Made by a program: the position numbers and the translations under genes. From positions 186,001-250,000 of the forward strand of contig BMTH01000008.1 of NCBI GenBank assembly GCA_014649575.1: a DNA stretch of 64,000 nucleotides, in the 5' to 3' direction. The DNA is from Streptomyces griseoincarnatus (lineage in GTDB: Bacteria; Actinomycetota; Actinomycetes; Streptomycetales; Streptomycetaceae). Shown one piece after another: positions 8,986 to 18,746 of this stretch; the stretch's first letter is position 1; each line of letters begins with the position of its first letter. A model generated the notes under the pieces. The model was not told the origin of the DNA and ran no database searches. It saw only the letters and a list, made by a program, of their open reading frames with translations.

Positions 8986-9501
8986 TCAGCCGACCGCCGC
9001 CGCGAACGCCTCGTAAGCCCGTTCGTCGAAGAGGACGAAGGTGATCTCCTCGACCGACGTGTCCGTGGTGCGGACCGTTCCCACGGCGATGCGGGCCGCG
9101 TCGTCCAGAGGCCAGCGGTAGACGCCCGTGGAGACGGCGGGGAAGGCGACCGTGCGGGCGCCCAGTTCACCGGCGACGCGCAGGGACTCGCGGTAGCAGG
9201 AGGCGAGGAGCGGGGAGCGGTCCTCCGTCGCGCTGTGCACCGGGCCGACCGTGTGGATCACCCAGCGCGCGTCCAGCCGGCCGGCGGTGGTGGCGACCGC
9301 CTGTCCCGTCGGGAGCCCCCTGCCGTACCGGGAGGCGCGCAGGGCGCGGCACTCGGCGAGGATCTCCGGGCCGCCCCGCCGGTGGATCGCGCCGTCGACG
9401 CCGCCTCCGCCGAGGAGGGACGAGTTGGCCGCGTTGACGATCGCGTCGGCGCTCTGCCGGGTGATGTCGCCCTGCACGAGGGAGATCCTGGGGGTCGTCA
9501 T
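8986..9501 (-). CDS. Macro-domain ADP-ribose/O-acetyl-ADP-ribose hydrolase
   Basis: A 171-residue single macro domain. The ligand-binding loops are clear: GDITRQSADAIVNAANSSL and GGGGVDGAIHRRGG near the N terminus, then WVIHTVGP and the phosphate loop PAVSTGVYRWP near residues 121-131. This matches MacroD/YmdB-type enzymes, which remove O-acetyl from O-acetyl-ADP-ribose or mono-ADP-ribose from proteins. The start ATG at 9501 overlaps the stop of the upstream oxidoreductase by 4 nt (ATGA), so the two are translationally coupled. Why a macro domain is coupled to a carotenoid-type oxidoreductase is not clear from the sequence. Confidence 0.92.
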   Translation of the reverse strand: MTTPRISLVQGDITRQSADAIVNAANSSLLGGGGVDGAIHRRGGPEILAECRALRASRYGRGLPTGQAVATTAGRLDARWVIHTVGPVHSATEDRSPLLASCYRESLRVAGELGARTVAFPAVSTGVYRWPLDDAARIAVGTVRTTDTSVEEITFVLFDERAYEAFAAAVG

Positions 9502-10916
9502 GTCTGGCGGAGCCTCCTCCACACCGCCTTGGCGGCGTTGTGCCCGGGCATGCCGTGCACGCCGGGACCGGGCGGGGTGGCCTGCGAGCAGATGAACACG
9601 GCGGGGTGCGGTGTCGCGTACGGGAACAGCGACAGCTTGGGGCGCAGCAGCGTCTGGAGCCCGGAGACGGCGCCGGTCGCGATGTCGCCGCCGACGTAGT
9701 TGGCGTTGCGCGCGGCCAGTTCGGGCGGGCCCGCGGTGGCGCGGGCCAGGACGCGGTCGCGGAAGCCGGGCGCGAACCGCTCCAGCTGGCGCTCGATCGC
9801 GTCGGTGAGGTCGCCGGTCCAGCCGTGCGGGACGTGCCCGTAGGCCCAGAAGACGTGCTTGCCTTCGGGGGCGCGGGTGGGGTCGACGACGGAGGGCTGC
9901 ACGGTGATGAGGAACGGCGCGTCGGGGGCGTGCTTCTCCCGGGACGCGGCGCGCAGGGCGGCGCCGATCTCCGCGCTGTCCGCGCCGATCTGCACGGTCC
10001 CGGCCCTGCGCGCCTCGGGGGCGGTCCACGGGACGGGCCCGTCGAGCGCGTAGTCGATCTTGAAGACGCCGGGTCCGTAGCGGTAGCGGGCGTAGTGGTC
10101 GCCGAAGCCGGCGATACGGGCCAGCGCGGTGGGCGAGGTGTCGAAGACGTACGCCCGCGCCGGGGGCAGGTCGTCGAGCCGTTTGACCTCGTAGTCGGTG
10201 TGCACGGTGCCGCCGAGTTCGCGCAGGTACGCGGCGAGGGCGTCGGAGATGGCCTGGGAGCCGCCCCGGGCGACGGGCCAGCCGCGGGTGTGGGCGGCGA
10301 GGGCGAAGACCAGGCCTATGGCCGAGGTGGCGAAGCCGCTGAGCGGGGCCATCACATGGGCGACGAGGCCGGCCAAGAGGGTGCGGGCGCGCTCGTCGCG
10401 GAAGCGGCGGGCCAGCCAGGTCGACGGGGGCAGGCCGACGAGGCCGAACCGGGCAAGGGTGACCGGGTCGCGCGGCAGCGCGGTCAGCGGCAGCGACATG
10501 AAGTCGCGGACCAGGGTGTCCCAGCGGTGCAGGAAGGGCGTCACGAGCCGCCGGTACGCGCCGGCGTCGCGCGGCCCGAAGGAGGCGGCCGTCTCGCCGA
10601 CCGAGCGGGACAGCACGGCCGCCGTGCCGTCCGGGAAGGGGTGGGCCATGGGCAGCTCGGGGTGCAGCCACTCCAGGCCGTACCGCTCCAGCGGCAGGCC
10701 GCGGAAGGCGGGCGAGCTGACGGCGAGGGGGTGGGCGGCGGAGCAGGGGTCGTGCCGGAAGCCGGGGAGGGTCAGCTCCTCGGTGCGGGCGCCGCCGCCG
10801 ACGGTCCCCTTGGCCTCGAAGAGGGCCACCGAGAAGCCACGCCTGGCCAGTTCCACGGCGGCGGTCAGCCCGTTCGGCCCCGCCCCCACCACGACCGCAT
10901 CGAGCATCGACGGCAC
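9498..10916 (-). CDS. Phytoene dehydrogenase-like FAD-dependent oxidoreductase
   Basis: A 472-residue flavoprotein. VVVGAGPNGLTAAVEL near residues 8-23 is the Rossmann FAD-binding motif, followed by LFEAKGTVGGGARTEEL, which is typical of the CrtI/NAD(P)-binding amine-oxidase-like group. The C terminus contains a second flavin-contact region (ANYVGGDIATGAVSG, ICSQATPPGPGVHGMPG). The GTG start at 10916 is chosen because AAGGAG stands 7 nt before it, whereas an ATG 9 nt later is too far from that site. No phytoene synthase or carotenoid gene lies nearby, so the substrate is unknown. It is the first gene of a two-gene unit with the macro-domain protein. Confidence 0.87.
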   Translation of the reverse strand: MPSMLDAVVVGAGPNGLTAAVELARRGFSVALFEAKGTVGGGARTEELTLPGFRHDPCSAAHPLAVSSPAFRGLPLERYGLEWLHPELPMAHPFPDGTAAVLSRSVGETAASFGPRDAGAYRRLVTPFLHRWDTLVRDFMSLPLTALPRDPVTLARFGLVGLPPSTWLARRFRDERARTLLAGLVAHVMAPLSGFATSAIGLVFALAAHTRGWPVARGGSQAISDALAAYLRELGGTVHTDYEVKRLDDLPPARAYVFDTSPTALARIAGFGDHYARYRYGPGVFKIDYALDGPVPWTAPEARRAGTVQIGADSAEIGAALRAASREKHAPDAPFLITVQPSVVDPTRAPEGKHVFWAYGHVPHGWTGDLTDAIERQLERFAPGFRDRVLARATAGPPELAARNANYVGGDIATGAVSGLQTLLRPKLSLFPYATPHPAVFICSQATPPGPGVHGMPGHNAAKAVWRRLRQT

Positions 10917-11028
10917 CTTCGGACTCCTTCGTCAGCCGACGGCCACAGAGGATCAGGATATGCCGGGCCGCGCGCGGGACCGGACGGCGTCCGGTCACCC
11001 GCACCGCACCGCCCGGCCTCCCGCACGG

Positions 11029-11874
11029 TCACACGGCCGCGGACAGCAGCTCCACCACCCGCCGCGCGGTGGCCTCGTCCCGCGCCGCGGTGAACGGCAG
11101 CGTGTTGCCGCCTCGGATGTCGAAGGGCGTGCCCGCGCGGGTGAGGTGGGCGCCGCCCGCCTCCTCCGCCAGCAGCAGACCGGCCGCGTGGTCCCAGGCC
11201 AGCTCCCAGCTGAACGCGGTGGCGTCCAGCTCGCCCCGGGCCACCGCCAGGTACTCGAGTCCGGCCGAGCCGCAGGGGCGCGGGGCCACGCCGTCGGTGC
11301 GCAGGCCGAGGAGGGCGCGCTTCTGCTCGTCGGTGGTGAAGTCCGGGTGGGAGGTGGCGACGCGGATCTCCCGGCCGGGCTCCGGGGAGCCGGAGCGCAG
11401 CGGCTCGCCGTCGAGGCGGGCGCCCTGTCCGCGCACGGCGGTGGCCAGCAGGCCGAGGGCCGGGGCGTACGTCCAGGAGGCCTGCACCACGCCGTGCAGG
11501 GCGAGGGCGACCAGCGTGCAGTAGCCGGTCTCGCCGCGCACGAACTGGCGCGTGCCGTCGACGGGGTCGACGATCCACACCGGCGCGTCCCCGCGTATCG
11601 CCTCGTACGACGACGGGTCGGCGTGCACGCCTTCCTCGCCGACCACCACGGATCCGGGCAGCAGGCGGGGCAGCTCCGCCGTAAGGCGCCGCTCGGCCTC
11701 GCGGTCGGCGTCGGTCACCACGTCGTGCGGCCCGGTCTTGCGGTCCACCTCGTGGGCGGCGAGACGGCGCCAGCGCGGCACGATCTCCCGCGCGGCGGCC
11801 TCCCGGACCGCGGCCTCCACGTCGTGGGCGTACCGGGTGAGGAACTGGTCGATGGTCGCGTGGGTCTCGATCAC
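11029..11874 (-). CDS. Inositol monophosphatase family phosphatase
   Basis: A 281-residue Mg-dependent phosphatase of the IMPase/FIG superfamily. The metal and catalytic motifs are present: DVVTDADREAE at about residues 51-61, Glu in VVVGEEG (79-81), the signature WIVDPVDGTRQF (100-111, metal ligands Asp103 and Asp106) and WELAWDHAAGLLLAEEAGG near the C terminus. The enzyme hydrolyses a phosphomonoester such as inositol-1-phosphate. In actinomycetes members of this family also act as histidinol-phosphatase (HisN), and the sequence alone does not separate these. It is a single gene with no his genes around it. Confidence 0.9.
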   Translation of the reverse strand: MIETHATIDQFLTRYAHDVEAAVREAAAREIVPRWRRLAAHEVDRKTGPHDVVTDADREAERRLTAELPRLLPGSVVVGEEGVHADPSSYEAIRGDAPVWIVDPVDGTRQFVRGETGYCTLVALALHGVVQASWTYAPALGLLATAVRGQGARLDGEPLRSGSPEPGREIRVATSHPDFTTDEQKRALLGLRTDGVAPRPCGSAGLEYLAVARGELDATAFSWELAWDHAAGLLLAEEAGGAHLTRAGTPFDIRGGNTLPFTAARDEATARRVVELLSAAV

Positions 11875-11927
11875 TCGTCCATGAGAGCACGCCGCACCGA
11901 CAGCCCCGCCACGCCTCGGGACGATCT

Positions 11928-11965
11928 CGGGTGCGGGCGGCGCGGAAATGGGCCGCCCGCACCCG
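11928..11965 (-). terminator. Strong hairpin terminator after the gamma-glutamyltransferase-like gene
   Basis: A perfect 14-bp stem (11928-11941 with 11952-11965, arm CGGGTGCGGGCGGC) with a 10-nt loop lies just downstream of the minus-strand stop at 11977. Confidence 0.7.
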
Positions 11966-11976
11966 GTGGCATGGGT

Positions 11977-13806
11977 TCAGCGGCCCACCGCGTACCCCTG
12001 CTGGCCGCGCGGGTTGGCGGCCGCGGAGAGGATGCCGGTCTCCGGGTCGCGGGCGACCGCGCAGAGCCGGCCCTCGGACCAGGCGTCGCCGACGGTGACG
12101 GCGTGGCCGCGGCGGCGCAGCTCCTCGACGACCTCCGGGTCGGTGCGGGACTCGACGGTGACGCTGCCGGGCCGCATGCCGCGCGGGTAGAACGAGCCGG
12201 GGAAGCTGTCGTTGTGCCAGTTCGGGGCGTCGATGGCGCCCTGGAGGTCGAGCCCGCCGCGCACCTTCGCGCGCAGGGCGACGGCGAGGAAGAAGTGCAG
12301 CTGCCACTGGTCCTGCTGGTCGCCGCCGGGCGTGCCGAACGCCATGACCGGCACGCCGTCGCGCAGGGCGAGGGACGGGGTGAGCGTGGTGCGGGGGCGG
12401 CGGCCCGGGGTGAGGCTGTTGGGCAGGCCCTCCTCCAGCCAGGTCATCTGGAGCCGGGTGCCGAGCGGGAAGCCCAGCTCGGGCACGACGGGGTTGGACT
12501 GGAGCCAGCCGCCGCTGGGCGTGGCGGAGATCATGTTGCCCCAGCGGTCGACGATGTCGAGGTGGCAGGTGTCGCCGCGGGTGGCGCCGTCGGCGGAGAC
12601 CTCCGGCTCGCCGGGCACGGGCGAGGTGGGGCTCTTGGCGACGGTCGGCTCGCCGACGCCCATGGGGCTGAAGCCGGGCTCGTCGGTGGCGACGACGCGC
12701 GCGTGGGCGGCGAGCCGGGGGGCGCGGCCGCCGGGGCTGCCGGGGCGCAGCTCGTGGGAGGCGCGCGGGCCGACCAGGGCGCGCCGCTCGGCGTTGTACG
12801 CGGCGGACAGCAGGTCGTCGAGCGGTACGTCGGCGGCGTCGCCGTACCAGGCCTCGCGGTCGGCCATGGCGAGCTTGCAGTTCTCGATCAGCAGGTGCTG
12901 ATAGGCGGCCGAGCCGTAGGGCGGCAACTCGTCCGGAAGCAGTGCGAGTTGCTGGAGGAGCGCCGGGCCCTGGCTCCAGGGGCCCGCCTTGCACACGGTC
13001 CAGCCGTCGAAGTCGTACGTCACCGGGTCCTCGTAGCCGGCGGACCAGGCGGCGAGGTCGTCGGCGGTGAGGGTGCCGGTGTGGTGCTTCCCGCTGGTGT
13101 CGAGGGTGGGCCGGGCGGCCTGCCGGACCAGGGCCTCCGCGACGAAGCCGGTCCGCCACACGTCGCGGGCGGCTTCGATCTGCGCCTCCCGGCCGCCGGC
13201 TCCCGCGACCTCGGCGAGGAGCCGCTTCCAGGTGGCGGCGAGGGCGGGGTTACGGAAGAGCTCGCCGGGGCGCGGCGGGCGCCCGCCGGGCAGGTAGACC
13301 TCGGCGGAGGTGGTCCACTCCGTCTCGAACAGCTCGCGTACGGTCTCCACGGTCTCGCCGACCCGCTCCACGGGCGGGTGGCCGTCCTCGGCGTAGGCGA
13401 CGGCGTACTTGAGGACGTCGGCGAGGGACTTGGTGCCGTGGTCGCGCAGCAGGAGCATCCAGGCGTCGAAGGCGCCGGGCACGGCGGCGGCGAGGGGTCC
13501 GGTGCCGGGGACGAGGCCGAGGCCGAGCCCCTTGTAGTGGGCGACGGTCGCGCCGGCCGGGGCGACGCCCTGCCCGCACAGCACCCGGACGTCCCCGCCG
13601 GCGGGGGCGAGGATCATGGGCACCTCGCCGGCCGGGCCGTTGAGGTGGGGTTCGACGACGTGCAGCACGAAGGCGCCGGCGACGGCGGCGTCGTAGGCGT
13701 TGCCGCCGTCCTCGAGGACGGCCATGGCGGACTGGGAGGCCAGCCAGTGGGTGGAGGACACCATGCCGAAGGTGCCCTGGAGGGTCGGTCGGGTGGTGAA
13801 CTGCAT
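11977..13806 (-). CDS. Gamma-glutamyltransferase family protein (cytoplasmic form)
   Basis: A 609-residue Ntn-hydrolase of the GGT family. The N-terminal region MVSSTHWLASQSAMAVLEDG and GNAYDAAVAGAFVLHVVEPH begins the large subunit. The expected autoprocessing site precedes Thr413 in GDTCHLDIVDRWGNM, which would become the nucleophile of the small subunit. SGGWLQSNP and FGTPGGDQQDQWQ form the substrate pocket. No signal peptide is present, unlike the second GGT at 31872-33689, so it probably acts in the cytoplasm or on another amide. The start at 13806 (MQFTTRP) is chosen because GGGGCAGGGG precedes it and homologues I recall begin there; an upstream GTG at 13875 has no ribosome site. It is divergent from the lipoate ligase gene. 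Confidence 0.88.
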   Translation of the reverse strand: MQFTTRPTLQGTFGMVSSTHWLASQSAMAVLEDGGNAYDAAVAGAFVLHVVEPHLNGPAGEVPMILAPAGGDVRVLCGQGVAPAGATVAHYKGLGLGLVPGTGPLAAAVPGAFDAWMLLLRDHGTKSLADVLKYAVAYAEDGHPPVERVGETVETVRELFETEWTTSAEVYLPGGRPPRPGELFRNPALAATWKRLLAEVAGAGGREAQIEAARDVWRTGFVAEALVRQAARPTLDTSGKHHTGTLTADDLAAWSAGYEDPVTYDFDGWTVCKAGPWSQGPALLQQLALLPDELPPYGSAAYQHLLIENCKLAMADREAWYGDAADVPLDDLLSAAYNAERRALVGPRASHELRPGSPGGRAPRLAAHARVVATDEPGFSPMGVGEPTVAKSPTSPVPGEPEVSADGATRGDTCHLDIVDRWGNMISATPSGGWLQSNPVVPELGFPLGTRLQMTWLEEGLPNSLTPGRRPRTTLTPSLALRDGVPVMAFGTPGGDQQDQWQLHFFLAVALRAKVRGGLDLQGAIDAPNWHNDSFPGSFYPRGMRPGSVTVESRTDPEVVEELRRRGHAVTVGDAWSEGRLCAVARDPETGILSAAANPRGQQGYAVGR

Positions 13807-14012
13807 CCCCTGCCCCAGGTGTTCGCGTCGTCCGGCCCTGCGCACCACCCGCTCCGGGCCGGCGGCCTCGGCCACTGCCGCACGCAGGGTAAGCGCGTAC
13901 TGCGGGACGACGCCACCCTCGGCGGCGCCCGCGGCACCGGGCGTCGCGGGCGTGACGGGAACAATCCGGGCGGGCCCGGTGTTGGCGCACGCGGCTGACG
14001 AAAGGCGGAGTC

Positions 14013-15077
14013 GTGCACGGTGAGTACAAGGTCCCCGGCGGCAAGCTCGTCGTGGTGGACGTGGACGTGGTGGACGGGGCGCTGCGCCACGCGCGCGTGG
14101 CGGGCGACTTCTTCCTGGAGCCGGACGAGGCGCTGGACGCCGTGAACGGCGCCCTGGAGGGCGCCCCTGCCGACACCGACGCCGCCGGTCTGGCCGCGCG
14201 GATCGAGGCCGCCCTGCCGGAGGGGACCGTGATGTACGGGCTCACGGCGGAGGGCGTCGGCATCGCGGTGCGCCGGGCGCTGGCGCACGCCACGGACTGG
14301 ACCGACTACGACTGGCAGCTGGTGCACGAGGGGCCGCAGCCGCCCGCGCTGCACATGGCCCTGGACGAGGTGCTGACCGCCGAGGTGGCCGCCGGGCGGC
14401 GCCCGCCGACGCTGCGGGTGTGGGAGTGGGCCTCCCCCGCCGTGATCATCGGCAGCTTCCAGTCGCTGCGCAACGAGGTGGATCCCGAGGGCGCCCGCCG
14501 GCACGGCGTGGACGTGGTGCGCCGGATCTCGGGCGGCGGCGCGATGTTCGTGGAACCGGGCAACACCATCACGTACTCGCTGTCGGTGCCGGAGGCGCTG
14601 GTGCAGGGCCTGTCCTTCCAGGACAGCTACGCCTACCTCGACGACTGGGTGCTCGGTGCGCTCGGCGACATGGGCGTCCGCGCCTGGTACCAGCCGCTGA
14701 ACGACATCGCCACCGACCAGGGCAAGATCGCGGGCGCGGCGCAGAAGCGGATCGTGGGCCCGGACGGCGCACCCGGCGCGGTGCTGCACCACGTGACGAT
14801 GGCGTACGACATCGACGCGGACAAGATGCTCGAGGTGCTGCGCATCGGCAAGGAGAAGCTCTCGGACAAGGGGACGAAGAGCGCGAAGAAGCGGGTGGAC
14901 CCGCTGCGCCGGCAGACGGGGCTGCCGCGCGAGGCGGTCATCGGGCGGATGGTCGACTCCTTCCGCGCCCGCTACGGACTGACGCAGGGCAAGGTGACGG
15001 ACGGGGAACTGGCGCGCGCTCAGGAACTGGCGCGGACGAAGTTCACCGCACCGGAGTGGGTCGCGCGGGTGCCCTGA
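14013..15077 (+). CDS. Lipoate--protein ligase family protein with C-terminal-type domain at the N terminus
   Basis: A 354-residue protein. Residues of about 1-85 (EYKVPGGKLVVVDVDVVDG, RHARVAGDFFLEPDE) resemble the small accessory domain normally found at the C terminus of LplA. Residues 100-340 form the biotin/lipoate ligase (BPL_LplA_LipB) domain, with HMALDEVL, VIIGSFQSLRNEVD, VVRRISGGGAMFVEPGNTITYS and NDIATDQGKIAGAAQKR, which contains the catalytic Lys. It should attach lipoate (or octanoate) to E2 subunits and GcvH using ATP. The GTG start at 14013 follows AAAGGCGGAG. The domain order is permuted relative to E. coli LplA. No lipoyl-protein gene is adjacent. Confidence 0.88.
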   Translation: MHGEYKVPGGKLVVVDVDVVDGALRHARVAGDFFLEPDEALDAVNGALEGAPADTDAAGLAARIEAALPEGTVMYGLTAEGVGIAVRRALAHATDWTDYDWQLVHEGPQPPALHMALDEVLTAEVAAGRRPPTLRVWEWASPAVIIGSFQSLRNEVDPEGARRHGVDVVRRISGGGAMFVEPGNTITYSLSVPEALVQGLSFQDSYAYLDDWVLGALGDMGVRAWYQPLNDIATDQGKIAGAAQKRIVGPDGAPGAVLHHVTMAYDIDADKMLEVLRIGKEKLSDKGTKSAKKRVDPLRRQTGLPREAVIGRMVDSFRARYGLTQGKVTDGELARAQELARTKFTAPEWVARVP

Positions 15078-15256
15078 CGCTCAAATCCCCCTATTCGCAG
15101 AGGAACTGCGGCAAGCGGCCGCTGATGCGGAACCGCGCCGTCACCGCGCGCCTACGGAGCGAGTTGAACTCTTCCGCACCTTGACGAAGCGTGTGACACT
15201 GGCGTCCCGTCCGCAGTGCGGACCCCCTCCGCACCGTCCCCCACGAGAAGTGCGCC

Positions 15257-15925
15257 GTGCGTTCCTTTCCTCTGCCGATCGCCCTGACCGCCCGTCTGTC
15301 GCCGGTGGTCGTCCTCGCCGCGGCCGGTTGGGCGCTGTCCTCCGGCCCGCTGGCCACGCCCGAGGCCTCCGAGGACAAGCCGACCGGGAAGACCGCCTCG
15401 CAGCAGTCGCCCACCGCCCCGTCCGAGACGCAGGCGGTGAAGACGTACGCCGCGTCGCCCGAGCCGTGCGCCTCGCTGTCCGCGAAGACGGTCAAGTCCC
15501 TTGTGCCGGGCGCGAAGACGGCCGGCAAGGAGATACCGTCCACGGACTCCGACCTGCGCCGCACGTGCTCGTGGAACGCCCTCAAGGGCTACGACTACCG
15601 CTGGCTCGACGTGTCCTTCGAGGTGCTGGCCTCCGACGAGGCCGCGGAGAAGTCGTACGACGGGCGGCTGGCGGAGAAGAGCGGCGGGGGCGCCGTCCCG
15701 GGCCTCGGGGACGCGGCGTACTCGGTCGTGAACCTCACCACCGAGGACAAGCAGGACACGCGTGAGGGTGTCGTGGTGGCGCGGGCCGCCAACGCGCTGG
15801 TGATCGTCACGTACAACGGCAGCGACTTCGAGTCGAAGAAGGCGCCGAGCACGGAAGAGATCAACAAGGGCGCGATCAAGGCGGCCAAGGAAGCCGTGGC
15901 CGCCCTGCAGAAGACGCAGGGCTGA
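15257..15925 (+). CDS. Secreted DUF3558-like protein
   Basis: A 222-residue exported protein. The GTG start at 15257 is supported by GAGAAG 9 nt upstream. The N terminus has a hydrophobic signal segment (LSPVVVLAAAGWALSSG) without a lipobox Cys, so it is probably released or stays anchored through this helix. A Thr/Ser/Pro-rich linker leads to a folded domain with two cysteines, PEPCASLSAKTVKSLVPGA and RRTCSWNALK, spaced as in DUF3558 domains, and a PGLGDAAYSV motif. Function is unknown. The next gene, also secreted, is in the same direction but more than 360 bp away, so it is probably transcribed separately. Confidence 0.72.
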   Translation: MRSFPLPIALTARLSPVVVLAAAGWALSSGPLATPEASEDKPTGKTASQQSPTAPSETQAVKTYAASPEPCASLSAKTVKSLVPGAKTAGKEIPSTDSDLRRTCSWNALKGYDYRWLDVSFEVLASDEAAEKSYDGRLAEKSGGGAVPGLGDAAYSVVNLTTEDKQDTREGVVVARAANALVIVTYNGSDFESKKAPSTEEINKGAIKAAKEAVAALQKTQG

Positions 15926-16296
15926 CCCGGACACGGATCCGGAACCGATGGTTCCGTGACATCTGTCACAGCTCGTTCCCGATCTGACCGGGTCGCTTAG
16001 TAGGCGGGGCTGCGGCGACATGGGGGACTTGTCCGTCTTGACGGGAACGCGGACCGGGCCCGCAGGGAAGGCGGGCCGACCGGGATCCGGATGTCCGCGC
16101 TCCGTCGCCGCCCGGCGCTTTCTGACGTGACGGCAGACGCTCCCGCCACCCTCCCGTGGGCCGGTCGGCATGCTCTCCCGCCCGCCGCAAGGCCCTGGAT
16201 GGCCTACGAAGCCGAGTAGTAGGTGAGCCCTTTGCGCCCCGCGCCGGGCCGTCCGAAGAATGACCAGCCTCCGCACACCCAGGGGTGAGGTCACGC
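15926..16296 (+). other. Long leader/promoter region before the CAP-domain gene
   Basis: There is no gene in these 371 bp. The region has several GC-rich inverted segments, and long leaders before secreted cell-wall proteins in Streptomyces can carry a ydaO-type c-di-AMP riboswitch. The conserved core of that riboswitch could not be found here, so none is called. Confidence 0.3.
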
Positions 16297-17157
16297 ATGG
16301 GAATCCATCGCCAGCAGAAGAAGTACCGGCGGACGGTCGTCACCGCGGTCGCCGTCGGCGTCATCGGCATACCCTCGGTCGCCATGGCCTGTACCGACTG
16401 GCCGGACGGCGGGCAGCGGGAGGACCGCGCCACCTCGGTGCCGTCCGTCGGGGAGGACCGCTGGGACGGCCCCGGCTGGTACAGCCGCTGGCGCAGCCAG
16501 CACGAGGGCGACCCGTCGCCGGTGTCCTCCGGCTCCCCCGGCCCCTCCGCGAGCCCTTCCGAGGACGCCCGCAAGCACCACGGCGGAAAGCCGTCGCAGA
16601 AGCCGAGGAAGAAGACCACCAGGCCGAGCAGCGCGGCCCCCTCCACGACCACGGCGGCCCCGAAGCCCACCACCGCGGCTCCCAAGCCGTCGACGGCCGC
16701 TCCGGCGCCCTCCACCACCGCACCGAAGCCGACGACCGCCGCCCCGGAACCGACCGCCTCCGCTCCGAAGCCCACCGCCACGGCCTCCGGCGCCGTCGCC
16801 CGGGTCGTCGAGCTGGTCAACGCGGAGCGTGCCGAGGCCGGCTGCGCCCCGGTGACCGCGAACTCCACGCTGAACACGGCCGCCCAGCGGCACAGCGAGG
16901 ACATGGCGTCGACCGGCACCATGTCCCACACCGGCTCCGACGGCTCCGACCCCGGTGAGCGCATCACCCGCGCCGGGTACGCCTGGAGCACCTACGGCGA
17001 GAACGTCGCCTACGGCTACTCCACCCCGGAGCAGGTGATGCAGGGCTGGATGACCAGCCCCGGCCACAAGGCGAACATCCTCAACTGCTCCTTCAAGGAG
17101 ATCGGCGTCGGTCTGTCCGGCACCTACTGGACGCAGGACTTCGGCACGGCCCGCTGA
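16297..17157 (+). CDS. Secreted CAP-domain (SCP/PR-1-like) protein
   Basis: A 286-residue protein. The ATG at 16297 is preferred over a GTG four codons earlier because GTGAGG lies 5-6 nt before the ATG. It begins with a basic N region and hydrophobic signal (TVVTAVAVGVIGIPSVAMA). Residues of about 45-165 are a Pro/Ala/Thr/Ser linker with repeated AAPKP/TTAAP units. The C-terminal 120 residues form the CAP fold: VNAERAEAGCAPV, LNTAAQRHSEDMASTGTMSH, GYAWSTYGENVAYGY, MTSPGHKANIL and WTQDFGTA. CAP proteins are extracellular, and the bacterial ones are of uncertain function (cell wall or lipid binding). A terminator follows immediately. Confidence 0.88.
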   Translation: MGIHRQQKKYRRTVVTAVAVGVIGIPSVAMACTDWPDGGQREDRATSVPSVGEDRWDGPGWYSRWRSQHEGDPSPVSSGSPGPSASPSEDARKHHGGKPSQKPRKKTTRPSSAAPSTTTAAPKPTTAAPKPSTAAPAPSTTAPKPTTAAPEPTASAPKPTATASGAVARVVELVNAERAEAGCAPVTANSTLNTAAQRHSEDMASTGTMSHTGSDGSDPGERITRAGYAWSTYGENVAYGYSTPEQVMQGWMTSPGHKANILNCSFKEIGVGLSGTYWTQDFGTAR

Positions 17158-17194
17158 GGCCGCCGAGGCACCGCGGGGACGCGGCGGCGGGTCC

Positions 17195-18718
<1,524 letters not shown>

Positions 18719-18746
18719 GGGCGGTGCCTTTCGCAGTGGTGCCGGT

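Noticed and set aside
10198..13998. A 1266-codon plus-strand open frame
   Set aside because: Antisense shadow of the FAD oxidoreductase, IMPase and GGT-like genes; no family motif or plausible start.
15926..16296. c-di-AMP (ydaO-type) riboswitch before the secreted CAP-domain gene
   Set aside because: Expected by analogy with Streptomyces cell-wall genes, but the conserved core sequences could not be found by eye.
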